From contig NZ_JAGIQA010000022.1 of the NCBI RefSeq assembly GCF_017814975.1, forward strand, positions 1-64,000: DNA of 64,000 bases. Direction: 5' to 3'. The notes under the pieces were generated by a model. It ran no database searches and was not told where the DNA came from. It was given only the letters and a program-made list of their open reading frames with translations. Positions within the stretch are counted from its first letter, which is position 1, and every line of letters starts with the position of its first letter. Both the position numbers and the translations under genes were made by a program. This stretch comes from Cupriavidus consociatus (lineage in GTDB: Bacteria; Pseudomonadota; Gammaproteobacteria; Burkholderiales; Burkholderiaceae). Shown here in pieces: positions 51,957 through 62,019 of this stretch.

Positions 51957-53132
51957 TCAACGCTCCTGGAGGGCGACGCGGCCGTTGTACCAATTCATGA
52001 AAGCGGCAGTTGCCAGGGAGAGGACCAAGTACACCATCATGACGACCAAGATGCACTCCACAGCCCGTCCCGTCTGGTTCAGCGACGTCGTGGCAATTGA
52101 AACGATGTCGGGATAGCCGACGACTACGGCCAGAGAGGAGTTCTTCGTCAGAGCCAAGAAGGTGCTGGTCATCGGCGGGATGATCACTCGCATGGCCTGC
52201 GGCATCATCACGAGCCGGATGGCTTGACCCCGCGAAAGCCCCAAGCTCGAGGCGGCTTCGATCTGCCCGTGAGCGACCGACTTGAGGCCGGAACGCACAA
52301 CTTCAGACACAAAGGCCGCTGTGTAGAGAACCAGCCCCATGAGCACAGCCAGGAACTCCGGGCTCACCACCGCACCACCTTCCATCGCGAAGCCCTGCTT
52401 CGTGGGAACACTCCATGCAGAAGGGGCTCCGCCCGCCAGCCATCCGATCAGCGCTGCCACGATGACGATAAGTGCCGGCACCCAAAACATGCTTCGCAAC
52501 CTGCCTGTGGCTTCAAAGGCCTGACGCGCTCGTCGTCGATACCACCAGACGACGATGAGCCCGAGCAGCGCGGCACCACCCGCGATCGCATGTCCGGGCG
52601 CCCAATCGGGAATCGGAAAAGCCAGGCCGCCTTTGCTGAGCCATGCGCCCCCCCCAAAGGAGATGGCATCCCGAGCGCCCGGCAGCAGCTCCGTAATCAG
52701 CAGGTACCACGTGAGAAGCTGCAACAGAAGTGGTATGTTCCGAAACACCTCGACGTACCCGTAGGAGAAGCCACGCAGAAGCGCATTCTGCGATAGCCTG
52801 CCTAGCGCAAGCAACGTCCCGAGTACCGTGGCCGCAACGATGCCGATGACCGCCACGCGCAGCGTGTTCAGAATCCCGACAAGGAACGCCTCCCAGTATG
52901 GGTCGAGAGCATCGTACGGAATGATGGATTCGCTGATGTCGAACCCCGCTGGCTGGTCCAAGAACCCCCAGCCGCTCTGGATACCGCGCGCGGCCATGTT
53001 AGCCAACGTGTTGTGCGCGAGGTACCAGATACCCGCCACGCAGAGCGAGAGAAGCAGGACTTGGTAGAACAGGCCCCGCATCGCCTGTGAACGCCACCAA
53101 TGGCGTCGATTGAGTTGAGCTGCACCTGTCAC
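51957..53132 (-). CDS. aapQ: Polar amino-acid ABC transporter permease, AapQ type
   Basis: 391 aa from GTG 53132, preferred over the open frame to 53207 because a strong GAGGAGAAGG ribosome site lies just upstream. Extended N-terminal membrane region, then the HisM-type domain with the EAA loop SEVVRSGLKSVAHGQIEAASSLGLSRGQAIRLVMMPQA near 305-340. It pairs with AapM as the channel. 32 bp separate it from the receptor gene. Confidence 0.92.
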   Translation of the reverse strand: MTGAAQLNRRHWWRSQAMRGLFYQVLLLSLCVAGIWYLAHNTLANMAARGIQSGWGFLDQPAGFDISESIIPYDALDPYWEAFLVGILNTLRVAVIGIVAATVLGTLLALGRLSQNALLRGFSYGYVEVFRNIPLLLQLLTWYLLITELLPGARDAISFGGGAWLSKGGLAFPIPDWAPGHAIAGGAALLGLIVVWWYRRRARQAFEATGRLRSMFWVPALIVIVAALIGWLAGGAPSAWSVPTKQGFAMEGGAVVSPEFLAVLMGLVLYTAAFVSEVVRSGLKSVAHGQIEAASSLGLSRGQAIRLVMMPQAMRVIIPPMTSTFLALTKNSSLAVVVGYPDIVSIATTSLNQTGRAVECILVVMMVYLVLSLATAAFMNWYNGRVALQER

Positions 53133-53164
53133 CGCGCCTTCTCCTCTCTTGCTTTCGCTTGTAC

Positions 53165-54190
53165 TTAGCGGATCGGGGGCGCGAACATGATGCCCCCCTT
53201 GTTCCACAAGTTATTAAGGCCACGCGGCACGTTCAGGGGCGTTTTTGCGCCCAGATTTCGTTCGTAGATCTCGCCATAATTGCCCACTGCCTTGATCGCC
53301 TTGGCCATCCAGTCCCTATTCAACCCGAGCAGCTTACCGGTGTCCTCGGTCTTGCCAAGGATTCGCAGGACCACGGGGCTATCGCTCTGAGCGAGCATCT
53401 TGTCGACGTTTGCTTGCGTAATGCCGTACTCTTCAGCTTCGATCAAGCCGAAGTTGACCCACCTGACGATCGATGCCCACTCGTCATCACCTCGACGGAC
53501 CGCCGCAGAAATCGGCTCCTTGGAAATCAACTGTGGGAGGATTACGTGGTCAGCGGGATTCTTGGCCTCTACCTTGCGGATCGCCGCCAGGTTCGTGGCG
53601 TCCGACGTAAAGGCATCGCATCGGCCGGAAAAATAGGCGCCGGACACGGCCTCAGCCTTCTCGAACACCACAGGCTTGATCTTCAGCCCGTGAGCGCGCG
53701 AAAAGTCCGTGAGATTCTTCTCGGTCGTGGTGCCGCTACTGGTGCAGACGGTCGCACCTTTCAGTTGTTGGGGGCTGGTGATTCCACTTTTTGCGGGAAC
53801 CATGAAACCCTGTCCGTCGTAGTAGTTCACACCCGTGAACTGCACGCCCAGCGATGCGTCGCGCGACAGCGTCCAGGTGGTTTCGCGCGACAGGATATCG
53901 ACCTCGCCGGACTGCAATGCGGTGAATCGCTGCTCAGTGGTCAGAGGGACCCATCGGACCTTCTTCGGGTCGCCGAGAACCGCTGCTGCAACAGCGCGGC
54001 AAAGATCGACATCCAAGCCACTCCAGTTGCCCTGGCTGTCGGCAGCCGACATGCCGACCGTATTGCCGACCCCGCAACTAAGTTGACCGCGCTGTTTGAC
54101 CGCATCCAGCGTCTTGCCCGCGTGAGCCGGGGAAGCCAGGAGCGCGGACGCCGTGGTGATCAACGCAAGGCCACAAATCTTTTTCAACAT
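53165..54190 (-). CDS. aapJ: Amino-acid ABC transporter periplasmic receptor, AapJ type
   Basis: 341 aa; signal peptide ends near SPAHAGKTLD. The type 3 solute-binding fold is evident: VKQRGQLSCGVGNTVGMSAADSQGNWSGLDVDLCRAVAAAVLGD, then VPLTTEQRFTALQSGEVDILSRETTWTLSRD, then ATVCTSSGTTTEKNL. Family members bind glutamate, aspartate, glutamine and related polar or S-containing amino acids. First gene of the operon; the AT-rich stretch at about 54235-54300 probably contains the promoter. Confidence 0.95.
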   Translation of the reverse strand: MLKKICGLALITTASALLASPAHAGKTLDAVKQRGQLSCGVGNTVGMSAADSQGNWSGLDVDLCRAVAAAVLGDPKKVRWVPLTTEQRFTALQSGEVDILSRETTWTLSRDASLGVQFTGVNYYDGQGFMVPAKSGITSPQQLKGATVCTSSGTTTEKNLTDFSRAHGLKIKPVVFEKAEAVSGAYFSGRCDAFTSDATNLAAIRKVEAKNPADHVILPQLISKEPISAAVRRGDDEWASIVRWVNFGLIEAEEYGITQANVDKMLAQSDSPVVLRILGKTEDTGKLLGLNRDWMAKAIKAVGNYGEIYERNLGAKTPLNVPRGLNNLWNKGGIMFAPPIR

Positions 54191-54745
54191 AATGTCTCAT
54201 CCTCGATTAGGTGAAGCAACTGAAGGCCTTCGACGTGCCTTTTATTTTATTTTATGTATCTGCCAAATAACCAAATGATCGCAATCAAAACAATGACGTT
54301 TGCTCGTAATCACCGCTTGAAAGCTTTGACTCTATTTCTGAATAGATCCTGGAAAATCATTTCTTCGCCCATTGGCAAGGGCAACTCTTTTATGGTTATG
54401 GGTACTTCCACCATTCCTTGTAGCTGAAGCGTCACGCGACAACAGTGGGACTTCACGCTTCAGCTCGACTCCGGGAGTTGGTCGGACTGCCCGTCGCTAT
54501 CGGAGCGAACCGAGCAGTAAGCCGGAGTATCCCCGCCTACGATTTTCAACACAATTGACTTTTCCGCGCCTCAGTCAAGAGTTTTTTTCACAAATCCTAC
54601 TCGGACCCAACGGCGAGCTTCCGGCCGGTGATCCGCAAAGCAGCCACTCAGTGATGCAACAACACGAAGGCGCTCACGGGTCCGGCGCGCTTCATGCGAC
54701 GAGAGCCTACATCCCCGTCTGCTCAATAGCGTTCCGGCGGCACGT
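54191..54745. other. Intergenic region between aapJ and LysR gene
   Basis: 555 bp with no supportable gene. The 54235-54300 part is AT-rich and is the likely aapJ promoter region; the rest shows nothing recognised. Confidence 0.45.
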
Positions 54746-55705
54746 TTATGCCATCTCATCGCAGAATCGCGGAAGGTCAACGGCCTCACGTAACGCCCGA
54801 TCCCATGGAGGCATCCGTCCAATGTCGTCGACGACGAAGTCAATGAAGCTTCGTACCAGCGCATTTGCGTACTTCGATCGGTAGTACATGGCATACAACG
54901 TATGAGCAATGGCCGAGCGATACTGGGGAACGACGATCATAAGTGCGCCTTGAATGATGTCGGAGGAAACCAAGTAGGTCGGCAAACAGGCGACGCCCTG
55001 TCCATGGATGGCGGCTTCACGCAAAGCCATGCTTGAGTTGGATTCCAACGCCGTCTTGATGGCGATCTGCTTGGTGTCCCTTTCCCCAAGGAAGGACCAT
55101 GCACCATTCAAGGTCATCGCCGGGTAAACCAGGCATCTATGCTGCACGAGGTCCGCCGGTTCATGGATTGACTCATGCGCATCGAGATAGCCTGGCGCTG
55201 CACAGTAGACCCAATGGATCGTTGCCAGCTTTCGAGCCGCGTAGCCGCAATCCGTCCTGCTGGTGATTCGTACCGCCAAGTCATAATTCTCCTCAGCGAG
55301 GTTCGACAGCCTGTCATCCAATGCAATGGACGCACTCACTTTCGGTTGGTCATCCAAGTAGCGTCCAACTATTGGAGTAAGCTGCTTCGACCCGAACGCC
55401 ATTGAGCAGGTGATCCGAAGGTTTCCTTCCGGATTCCTTATTTGTCGGGCCGCGTCCATTGTGGTCTCGAGATCGGACAAGATGTCGTTCGCGCGCTGGA
55501 CGATGATTCGACCGCTATCTGTCAGTGTCAGACTTCGCGTAGTACGCTTGACAAGAAGGACTCCGAGGCGCTCCTCCAGTTGGGCCAGGCTTTTACTGAC
55601 GGCAGAAGGCGATAAGTTCAGCTCTTTCGCAGCAGCAGACAAGCTACCGAGTTCGGCGATTCGAAGAAACACGTTGATCTGCGTCAAGGATGCAAAATTC
55701 TTCAT
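54746..55705 (-). CDS. LysR-family regulator, divergent from the C-S lyase gene
   Basis: 319 aa. HTH at about 8-50 (NVFLRIAELGSLSAAAKELNLSPSAVSKSLAQLEERLGVLLVKRTTRSL), and a CrgA-type effector domain (LRITCSMAFGSKQLTPIVGRYLDDQPKVSASIALDDRLSNLAEENYDLAVRI). 230 bp of divergent space separates it from the MalY/PatB gene, the usual LysR target layout. The aap operon downstream in its own direction may also be controlled. Confidence 0.93.
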   Translation of the reverse strand: MKNFASLTQINVFLRIAELGSLSAAAKELNLSPSAVSKSLAQLEERLGVLLVKRTTRSLTLTDSGRIIVQRANDILSDLETTMDAARQIRNPEGNLRITCSMAFGSKQLTPIVGRYLDDQPKVSASIALDDRLSNLAEENYDLAVRITSRTDCGYAARKLATIHWVYCAAPGYLDAHESIHEPADLVQHRCLVYPAMTLNGAWSFLGERDTKQIAIKTALESNSSMALREAAIHGQGVACLPTYLVSSDIIQGALMIVVPQYRSAIAHTLYAMYYRSKYANALVRSFIDFVVDDIGRMPPWDRALREAVDLPRFCDEMA

Positions 55706-55935
55706 AACTATCGGTCTATTTCAAAAGCCAGCATTACAAAACTAATGGTAAAAACAGAAAGCCTCCCGAACGCCACAGCACAAACAAGAAGCGGGACGAA
55801 TCTCCGACGATAGAACCACTCAGCAATTCATCTGTGAAACTTCTTCATAGGTGTTTGTAGATATCAGCGCTTATGTCGACTTGCAAAAATTGGCAGAATC
55901 CATGTTCCAGCCATCCTTCCCTGCCCAATTGAACA

Positions 55936-57120
55936 ATGTTTGACTTCGATGAAATCATTGACAGGCGCAATACCAACTCCGCCAAGTGGGTAGCCGGTAA
56001 GCTACGTCTCACCCCGGAGCAGGCCGCAGCCGATCCGCTGCCGATGTGGCTTGCCGACATGGACTTCCGGGTTGCTGAGCCAATTGCTAACGCGTTGCAT
56101 CGCGAGATCGAAATGGGCGCGCTCGGATACGGCGCTACGCCGGACGCCTATCTCGAAGCGGTCGTCGACTGGCAAGCGCGACGCTTTGGATGGCACGCAA
56201 AGCCAGAATGGATTACGCGGTCCCCGGGAGTCATCAGCGCGCTCAATATGGTCATCCAGGCGTTCACGCAACCCGGTGATCATGTGCTGATCCAGACGCC
56301 TGTGTATATTCATTTCCATCACGATGTGATCATCAACGGCCGGCGCGTCGCAAGAGCGCCGCTCAGTCTCGACGAGACTGGCAAGTACCGCTTTGACCCT
56401 GAGGTCTTTGAATCAGCCATTGTTCCGGGCACTAAGTTGTTCATCCTTTGCAATCCGCATAACCCCACGGGCAATGTGTGGACACGAGATGAACTGATGG
56501 CGATGGCATCGATATGCGAGCGCCACGGCATTCTGGTCGTGTCCGACGAAGTCCATCAGGACCTGGTATTCGGAGATGGGCAACGGCACATCCCTTTTGC
56601 AAAGCTGGATCACGCTGCGGCCGAGAATTCGATCGTCTGCACTGCACCGAGCAAGACATTCAATATCGCGGGCCTGCAGTGCGCAAACATCTTCATTCCC
56701 AATGCTCGACTGCGTCAGGTTTATCAAGCGCAGTGTGAAAAGAACGGCGTGTCGAATTCGAACACCATGGGAACCGCCGCCGCCGAGGCCGCATACCGGC
56801 ACGGAGAATCGTGGGTCGATGCCATGCTGGCCTATGTGCGCGACAATCACCGACACTTCGCAGCGCAGGTTGATAAGCTCGGCCTGCCGGTGAAAGTCAC
56901 GCCAACGAATGCGCTGTATCTCGCATGGATCGACTTCCGCAAACTCGACATGTGCCCGCCGGATCTGCACGATTTTCTGCTCCGCAGCGGACGCCTTTGG
57001 CTCGACTACGGACCAAAATTCGGGACCGAAGGCGAGGGATTCATGCGCATCAATTTGGCTTGCCCGCGCAGTGTTGTGGACGAAGGCTTGCGCCGGCTCG
57101 CAAATGTACTGCTGCGCTGA
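55936..57120 (+). CDS. patB: MalY/PatB-family PLP-dependent C-S lyase
   Basis: 394-aa fold-type I aminotransferase-like enzyme. Schiff-base Lys240 lies in TAPSKTFNIAGLQ, the PLP-binding Asp204 in VVSDEVHQDLVF, and the CNPHNPTGNVW block is at 172-182. The N-terminus FDEIIDRRNTNSAKW and the LPMWLADMDF motif are diagnostic of MalY/PatB C-S lyases (cystathionine beta-lyase activity), which release pyruvate, ammonia and a thiol. Flanked by an amino-acid ABC importer and an HAAAP permease, it may degrade imported S-substituted cysteines. Confidence 0.94.
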   Translation: MFDFDEIIDRRNTNSAKWVAGKLRLTPEQAAADPLPMWLADMDFRVAEPIANALHREIEMGALGYGATPDAYLEAVVDWQARRFGWHAKPEWITRSPGVISALNMVIQAFTQPGDHVLIQTPVYIHFHHDVIINGRRVARAPLSLDETGKYRFDPEVFESAIVPGTKLFILCNPHNPTGNVWTRDELMAMASICERHGILVVSDEVHQDLVFGDGQRHIPFAKLDHAAAENSIVCTAPSKTFNIAGLQCANIFIPNARLRQVYQAQCEKNGVSNSNTMGTAAAEAAYRHGESWVDAMLAYVRDNHRHFAAQVDKLGLPVKVTPTNALYLAWIDFRKLDMCPPDLHDFLLRSGRLWLDYGPKFGTEGEGFMRINLACPRSVVDEGLRRLANVLLR

Positions 57121-57569
57121 AGGCGGTATTCCCGCCCCTGCTTCCTGCACTTGATTCGGTCCGTGCGATCCGCAGGCCGTACGGATCGTCAGCCTATCGG
57201 CGGGTCTTCCGCACACGGACTCACGCTCACGTCACTACCGAGGAAACACAATAAAATCTATCGCGCTTTAAGGCCACGACCCCTCGCTTGTCTCATTCGC
57301 TACGTCTTGATTTTTATTGTAGTTTTAACGCATTGATTTCTCGCGAGGTATTTTCTATCCTAGCAAGAAAGAAAATCTTTTCCTATTGAGTGCGAGGCTT
57401 TGTGCGCTGGGTTCCAGGCTCCGTGGATATGACTCCGGGAATGCACCGTCTGGGGGGAAATGCAGCGATTGTCACTGCCAGCCGATTCTGTGCCCACCGC
57501 AGACCGCGGTCGGGTCGAAGATTGAATGACGGCCGGTATCGCCTACTTCGAACCGGCCGTCCTAGCCTG
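57121..57569. other. Interval between the C-S lyase and AhpD-like genes
   Basis: 449 bp between convergent genes. It is AT-rich at 57240-57400 and holds no gene or strong hairpin that I can identify. Confidence 0.4.
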
Positions 57570-57917
57570 TTATTTGTTGTTCGACAGCGCGGCATGCGCA
57601 TCAAGGACGCGTGCCGAGTACACCGCCGCAGCTCCGGCATTCAGGGCAACGGCCATGCCCAGCGCTTCGGCAATTTCTTCCCGCGATGCACCAAACTCCA
57701 CGGCCGCCTTCGTATGTGCCGCAATGCAGCCATCGCATCGAGTCGTCACCGCAACTGCCAGGGCGATCAGTTCGTGGACCTTGGGTTCGAGATGTCCTGT
57801 CTTCGCGGCACTGCCGCCGATCTTCCTCAGCCCTCCAACCACGTCAGGGCTCATCTCGGCAAACTCGCCAAGTCGGCTCGACACTTCGCTACGATATGCA
57901 TTCCAGTCCATCATCAC
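57570..57917 (-). CDS. Carboxymuconolactone decarboxylase/AhpD-like protein
   Basis: 115 aa; starts GTG-ATG-ATG at 57917-57909 with an AAAGGAGA ribosome site, so the exact start may be one or two codons later. The helical CMD domain carries the AhpD-type redox motif Cys61-Asp-Gly-Cys64 and His68 (TTRCDGCIAAHTKAAVEFGASREEIAEALG). Such proteins act as alkylhydroperoxidases or disulfide-dependent enzymes. Divergent from the second LysR. Its link to the C-S lyase (a thiol producer) is suggestive only. Confidence 0.91.
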   Translation of the reverse strand: MMMDWNAYRSEVSSRLGEFAEMSPDVVGGLRKIGGSAAKTGHLEPKVHELIALAVAVTTRCDGCIAAHTKAAVEFGASREEIAEALGMAVALNAGAAAVYSARVLDAHAALSNNK

Positions 57918-58339
57918 GACAACTCTCCTTTGTGAGGTGATTTACATCCGACAATTGAGTTCGCGCAGTCGCCTCGTCGCCTATCAAGCGCCTCCGCACT
58001 CACGTAGGGCACCACCACCCCACGATCCAGGATCGCGCTGACTACTTCGGTGCCTCCCTACACAGGCAGAAAAGGACGCCGTCCGGCGCGACCGACTAGC
58101 CTCGGCTACAACGTCAAATAGAAGAAAAACTATCCACTGGCACTTTCCGATGGCCGACGGTGGAGATGAAGGGGCGCCACGCGTTCCACGTCCCGCCTCA
58201 CGCATCCGCATATATTAAAAGGCAGCAGCGTTCGGCCTCGCAAGCGAGATATTCTTCCAGACATATAAAGAAAATCTTCTTTGCCTCAGACCCTGAGGAA
58301 TTTGCTATATTGGCCCACAGATGGCAAAGAATTTCTTTT
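57918..58339. other. Divergent region between CMD and second LysR genes
   Basis: 422 bp with no gene; it should carry both promoters. A TATTTAAAAG-like AT-rich patch is near 58210-58280. Confidence 0.4.
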
Positions 58340-59278
58340 ATGAAAACACCGGTCTTTCTCAATGCGCTCCGTGCGTTCGAAGCGAGCGCAAGGCACCAGA
58401 GTTTTTCTGCCGCAGCAGCCGAGCTGAACGTGACGCCTGCTGCAGTTGGGCAACTGGTTCGCTCACTCGAAGAGTGGCTCGGCACTCCCTTGTTTCTCCG
58501 CGGAACGCGCGGCCGCTCACGCCTGGTCGCAACCGAAGCTGCAGAGCGTGCGCTACCGGACATTCGGGCCGGATTCGACCGCCTGTCGCTCGGGCTACGC
58601 CGCTTGCGTGAGGAATCGAGAACCGGGATGCTGACAGTCGCCGTGAGCCCAGCATTTGCCGCAAAGTGGCTATTACCGCGCCTCGACAGGTTCCATGCCA
58701 TGCATCCGGAAACTGATGTACGCCTTGACACAAATCTCAAGCTGGTCGACTTCACTGCCCAGGGCGTTGATATTGGGGTACGTTATGGGCGAGGTTCCTG
58801 GTCTGATCTTGTAGCGGAAAAACTGATGGACGAGCAGATCTACCCCGTTTGCGCCCCAGGATGGCTCGCCAAGAATCGCGATCTGAAGGCGCCCCACGAC
58901 CTCGCGGGGAAGGCTCTGATACACGACTTATCCGTAGACGCTCACATCGGGTTCGCGTCATGGGACGATTGGCTTCAGCGTGCTGGGGCCGCAAATGTAG
59001 ACTCCAGCCGCGGGATGCAGATCAACAACTCCGCCGCTGTATTGCAAGCCGCTGTCGACGGTTACGGCGTTGCCCTCGCCCGGAGTGTCATGGCCCATGA
59101 CGACTTGGCCGCTGGTCGGCTGACCCGGCTGTTTCCCACGGTTGAGTTGGCATCGGAATTGGCTTACTACATTGTCTACCGCACAGAGTCTGCGACTCTA
59201 CCGAAGATCACAGCCTTCCGTGAATGGTTGCTGCAGGAGGCGGCATCCCTCTTAACCAATGTTCCATCATCGGATTAG
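58340..59278 (+). CDS. LysR-family regulator, GcvA type
   Basis: 312 aa from ATG 58340; the frame is open from 58160 but the upstream part is not protein-like. The HTH LNALRAFEASARHQSFSAAAAELNVTPAAVGQLVRSLEEWLGTPLFLRG at about 7-55 and the effector domain with VGVRYGRGSWSDL are GcvA-like. The ribosome site is weak. It precedes the HAAAP symporter by 380 bp on the same strand and is divergent from the CMD gene. Confidence 0.92.
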   Translation: MKTPVFLNALRAFEASARHQSFSAAAAELNVTPAAVGQLVRSLEEWLGTPLFLRGTRGRSRLVATEAAERALPDIRAGFDRLSLGLRRLREESRTGMLTVAVSPAFAAKWLLPRLDRFHAMHPETDVRLDTNLKLVDFTAQGVDIGVRYGRGSWSDLVAEKLMDEQIYPVCAPGWLAKNRDLKAPHDLAGKALIHDLSVDAHIGFASWDDWLQRAGAANVDSSRGMQINNSAAVLQAAVDGYGVALARSVMAHDDLAAGRLTRLFPTVELASELAYYIVYRTESATLPKITAFREWLLQEAASLLTNVPSSD

Positions 59279-59661
59279 CGTGACTCCCGGTACACCACAA
59301 GACAAGTAGTCATAATCTGCCATCCTCACTGCCCATCCAACCATTTAACGATTTTTATAGCTAAACTCCAATCGCGCTTTTCGAGAGGATTCCTAATCAG
59401 TCGAACTCGAATGGATTTGTGAGGAGGATTCACAACTGCGTCCACGAATCATCATAAATCTCTAGGGCAATTACGGATAGAGCCACGCTTTTCTGAAAAG
59501 TAAAATTGTTGCCATTAAGCCGGACCCTCTCCTCCTCCTTCGTTGGTCTTCCTCTGCGGCCCCGCAATCATAGACGGCCATCAAGAATAATATCGGCAGT
59601 TCATACTTCTATCGTGGATGGCACACCGACGTTTCGGCATCCCACACAGTAGGAAATTCAA
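59279..59661. other. Upstream region of the HAAAP symporter gene
   Basis: 383 bp, AT-rich. It contains TTGTGA (59417-59422) and TCACAA (59430-59435) as an inverted pair 7 nt apart, a possible regulator site. No gene. Confidence 0.4.
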
Positions 59662-60981
59662 ATGCAGAGCGCAGCAGGAAACATGGCAACTGCCGGCAAC
59701 AAGGCACTTCCACTTGATAGAGCATCTTCCGAACGGATTCCATTCACCTTATACGACGCCGGATGGGTGGTCCTGTGCATTGGGATGGCGATTGGTTCCG
59801 GCGTTGTCTTCATGCCATTGCAGATGGGAATAAAGGGACTCTGGACCTCCGCAGCGGCATTGGCAATTGGTTACCCGGCCGTTCATTACCTTTCAAAACT
59901 CTATATTCGCTCCCTGTCAGAAAGTGATGAATGCAAAGACTACTCCGGCATCATTACAGAATATCTCGGAAAGAACTGGAGTATCGTGCTCAGTGTGGTT
60001 TATTTCCTTACGCTCACTAAGGCGATGCTGGCTTATACCACGACGATCACCCATGACGTTTCTTCCTATCTCCAGGTCTTTCACGTCACGGAGCACTCGC
60101 TTTCATCGACCGGATGGTTTCCGCTTCTTCTGATTGGTGTATTCGTCGCGATTGCCTCACGCGGTGAAAAGATGCTCTTTAAAGTTTCCGGACCACTGAT
60201 CGTTGTTAAGCTTTCAATCGTGGTGTTCCTGGGACTCGCCATGGTTCCATATTGGCACATTGAGAACGTCAACATGGCCGCACCGGACGGGATCCTGTCA
60301 TTTGTACGGGACGTTCTTGTGTCACTTCCGTTCGCGGTATTCTCCATTGTCTACATTCAAATCCTGAATCCAATGAATGTCGCCTTCCGGAAGGTAGAGG
60401 CTGACCGGGCGATTGCGACCTATCGATCGCTGCGTGCGAGCAAGTACGCCTACATGATCCTTGTAGTGAGCGTGCTGTTCTTCGCGTTCTCGTTCCTGTT
60501 CTCCATCAGCGCCGCAGACGCCCGTTACGCGGTCTCTCAGAACATCTCGGCGCTTGCATTGGCTGCACGGGTCATCCCCGGGGAGACGGTCAAGATCCTT
60601 GCAACTGTGCTGAACATTGTCGCCATTCTCTCGGCATTCCTGGGGGTCTACTTGGGATTCCATGACGCAGTCAAAGGTATCGTCGTCAACATCGTAGACC
60701 GCTTCATCACGCGCGGCCCTATGTTCGATCGTCTCCTCCCTGCAGGCGTTGCAGTTACTTCCACGCTTCTTCTAACCGGTTGGGTCATGGCAAACATCTC
60801 CTCTATGGCGTTGCTGCAGTGGACGACGCCGACGTTCGGTCTCGTGTCGTGCCTGATCCCCTGCTACCTTGTGCTACGGGTGCCGTCGCTGAAGAAATTC
60901 CGCTCGGCTAGCGTTGTGTTCGTCGCCTTCACCGGATTCCTGCTGATCGTTGCGCCGCTGTTCAAGCTGCTCGAAAGGTAG
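59662..60981 (+). CDS. HAAAP-family amino-acid:cation symporter (SdaC/TdcC/YhaO-like)
   Basis: 439 aa with about eleven hydrophobic helices. The first helix region LYDAGWVVLCIGMAIGSGVVFMPLQMG is the family signature, and VSLPFAVFSIVYIQILNPMNVAFRKVE holds the conserved cytosolic-loop motif. HAAAP members import serine, threonine, tryptophan or tyrosine, and some also cysteine. With the AapJQMP importer and the C-S lyase nearby this completes an amino-acid uptake cluster. The second ATG (MATAGNK) seven codons later is possible. Confidence 0.92.
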   Translation: MQSAAGNMATAGNKALPLDRASSERIPFTLYDAGWVVLCIGMAIGSGVVFMPLQMGIKGLWTSAAALAIGYPAVHYLSKLYIRSLSESDECKDYSGIITEYLGKNWSIVLSVVYFLTLTKAMLAYTTTITHDVSSYLQVFHVTEHSLSSTGWFPLLLIGVFVAIASRGEKMLFKVSGPLIVVKLSIVVFLGLAMVPYWHIENVNMAAPDGILSFVRDVLVSLPFAVFSIVYIQILNPMNVAFRKVEADRAIATYRSLRASKYAYMILVVSVLFFAFSFLFSISAADARYAVSQNISALALAARVIPGETVKILATVLNIVAILSAFLGVYLGFHDAVKGIVVNIVDRFITRGPMFDRLLPAGVAVTSTLLLTGWVMANISSMALLQWTTPTFGLVSCLIPCYLVLRVPSLKKFRSASVVFVAFTGFLLIVAPLFKLLER

Positions 60982-61125
60982 CTTCAATGCGGCTCTGAAC
61001 TTGGCTTGAGTGATAAGCAAGCTCCCCGGTCGCGCTCGACTGGGGGGAAGTTCCCGACCCCGAGAAGTGACTTCAGAGAGTAGGGCTCCGTTCAGAATCA
61101 AGCTCTCCGCGCCAACGCATGGGCC

Positions 61126-62019
61126 ATGCATCTAATGCAGAAGGAGCCGATCATCCCTCCCGAGACTGAAAGCATGCAGGAAGAATTCAGACTGCAAGAG
61201 AGAATTAAAGCATTGATCGTGCAAGGGGAGTTCGAGATAGGAGCCAAGATCAGTGAGCATCAGCTTGCACAGAGATTCCGCGTAGGCAAGGCTCGCGTGC
61301 GTCGTGCACTGGACAACCTCGCTGTCATGGGATTCGTTCAAGTCCGTCCACGAATTGGTACCTTTGTCTTTACGGTAACTGAAGTCGAATTTGACCATCT
61401 GAATGCGGTACGGGCTCTGCTGGAGTGTGCAGCAATTCATCTCGCGATGTCTGTGGCCCCACAGCGCTTCATTGCAGCGATGCGGGAGAACATTCAAAGG
61501 GCCGAAGCCCTAGCTCTCAGGGATAACTACCGCAGGGCGTTTCAGCAACTGGACCGGGAGTTCCACCGCCTGTCCTTCGCCTATGCTGACAACCCGTACT
61601 TGACCGACGCTTATGAAGCGATAGACATCAAGATATGGGCCATGCGAAGCCAGCTCACTTTCCCAGGCTCGCACGTTAGCTCGTCGTTGGATGCCCATCG
61701 CGCGGTATTTCAACAGCTCGAGACTGGAGAAGTCGAACTCGCCTCCCAGCGTCTTCAGGAACATATTCGGAAGAGTTTTTCACAGCAAGCACGAGCCCTA
61801 CTTAGCGTAGTCGCTATCATAGCGCCTCCAGACTCTAAAATCATCACCCTGTTTAGCAACACAGGCAGTCCTTTGACGCGCCATCGCAGAGGCCCTTGCC
61901 ATGACGGGCGGGGCTGTCGGTTCGCACTTATCTGCCACTACGCCACGCGACTACACGCCTATGGCGCCCCCAGCGGGGCGACTGTCCGAGACAGTCGTAT
62001 TTGCTTCAAATGGGGCTAG
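61126..62019 (+). CDS. GntR-family regulator, FCD type, with an unusual C-terminal tail
   Basis: 297 aa. Winged helix at about 15-70 (QERIKALIVQGEFEIGAKISEHQLAQRFRVGKARVRRALDNLAVMGFVQVRPRIGTFV), then the FCD domain (LDREFHRLSFAYADNPYLTDAYEAIDIKIW with the Asp/His metal site). The domain should end near residue 225 (LQEHIRKSFSQQARALL); the last 60-70 residues are unlike the family, rich in Arg, His and Ala, and probably follow a frame change or read into non-coding DNA. The HTH has KARVRRAL where most have TPVREAL. Sits upstream of the enolase at 62548. Confidence 0.87.
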   Translation: MHLMQKEPIIPPETESMQEEFRLQERIKALIVQGEFEIGAKISEHQLAQRFRVGKARVRRALDNLAVMGFVQVRPRIGTFVFTVTEVEFDHLNAVRALLECAAIHLAMSVAPQRFIAAMRENIQRAEALALRDNYRRAFQQLDREFHRLSFAYADNPYLTDAYEAIDIKIWAMRSQLTFPGSHVSSSLDAHRAVFQQLETGEVELASQRLQEHIRKSFSQQARALLSVVAIIAPPDSKIITLFSNTGSPLTRHRRGPCHDGRGCRFALICHYATRLHAYGAPSGATVRDSRICFKWG

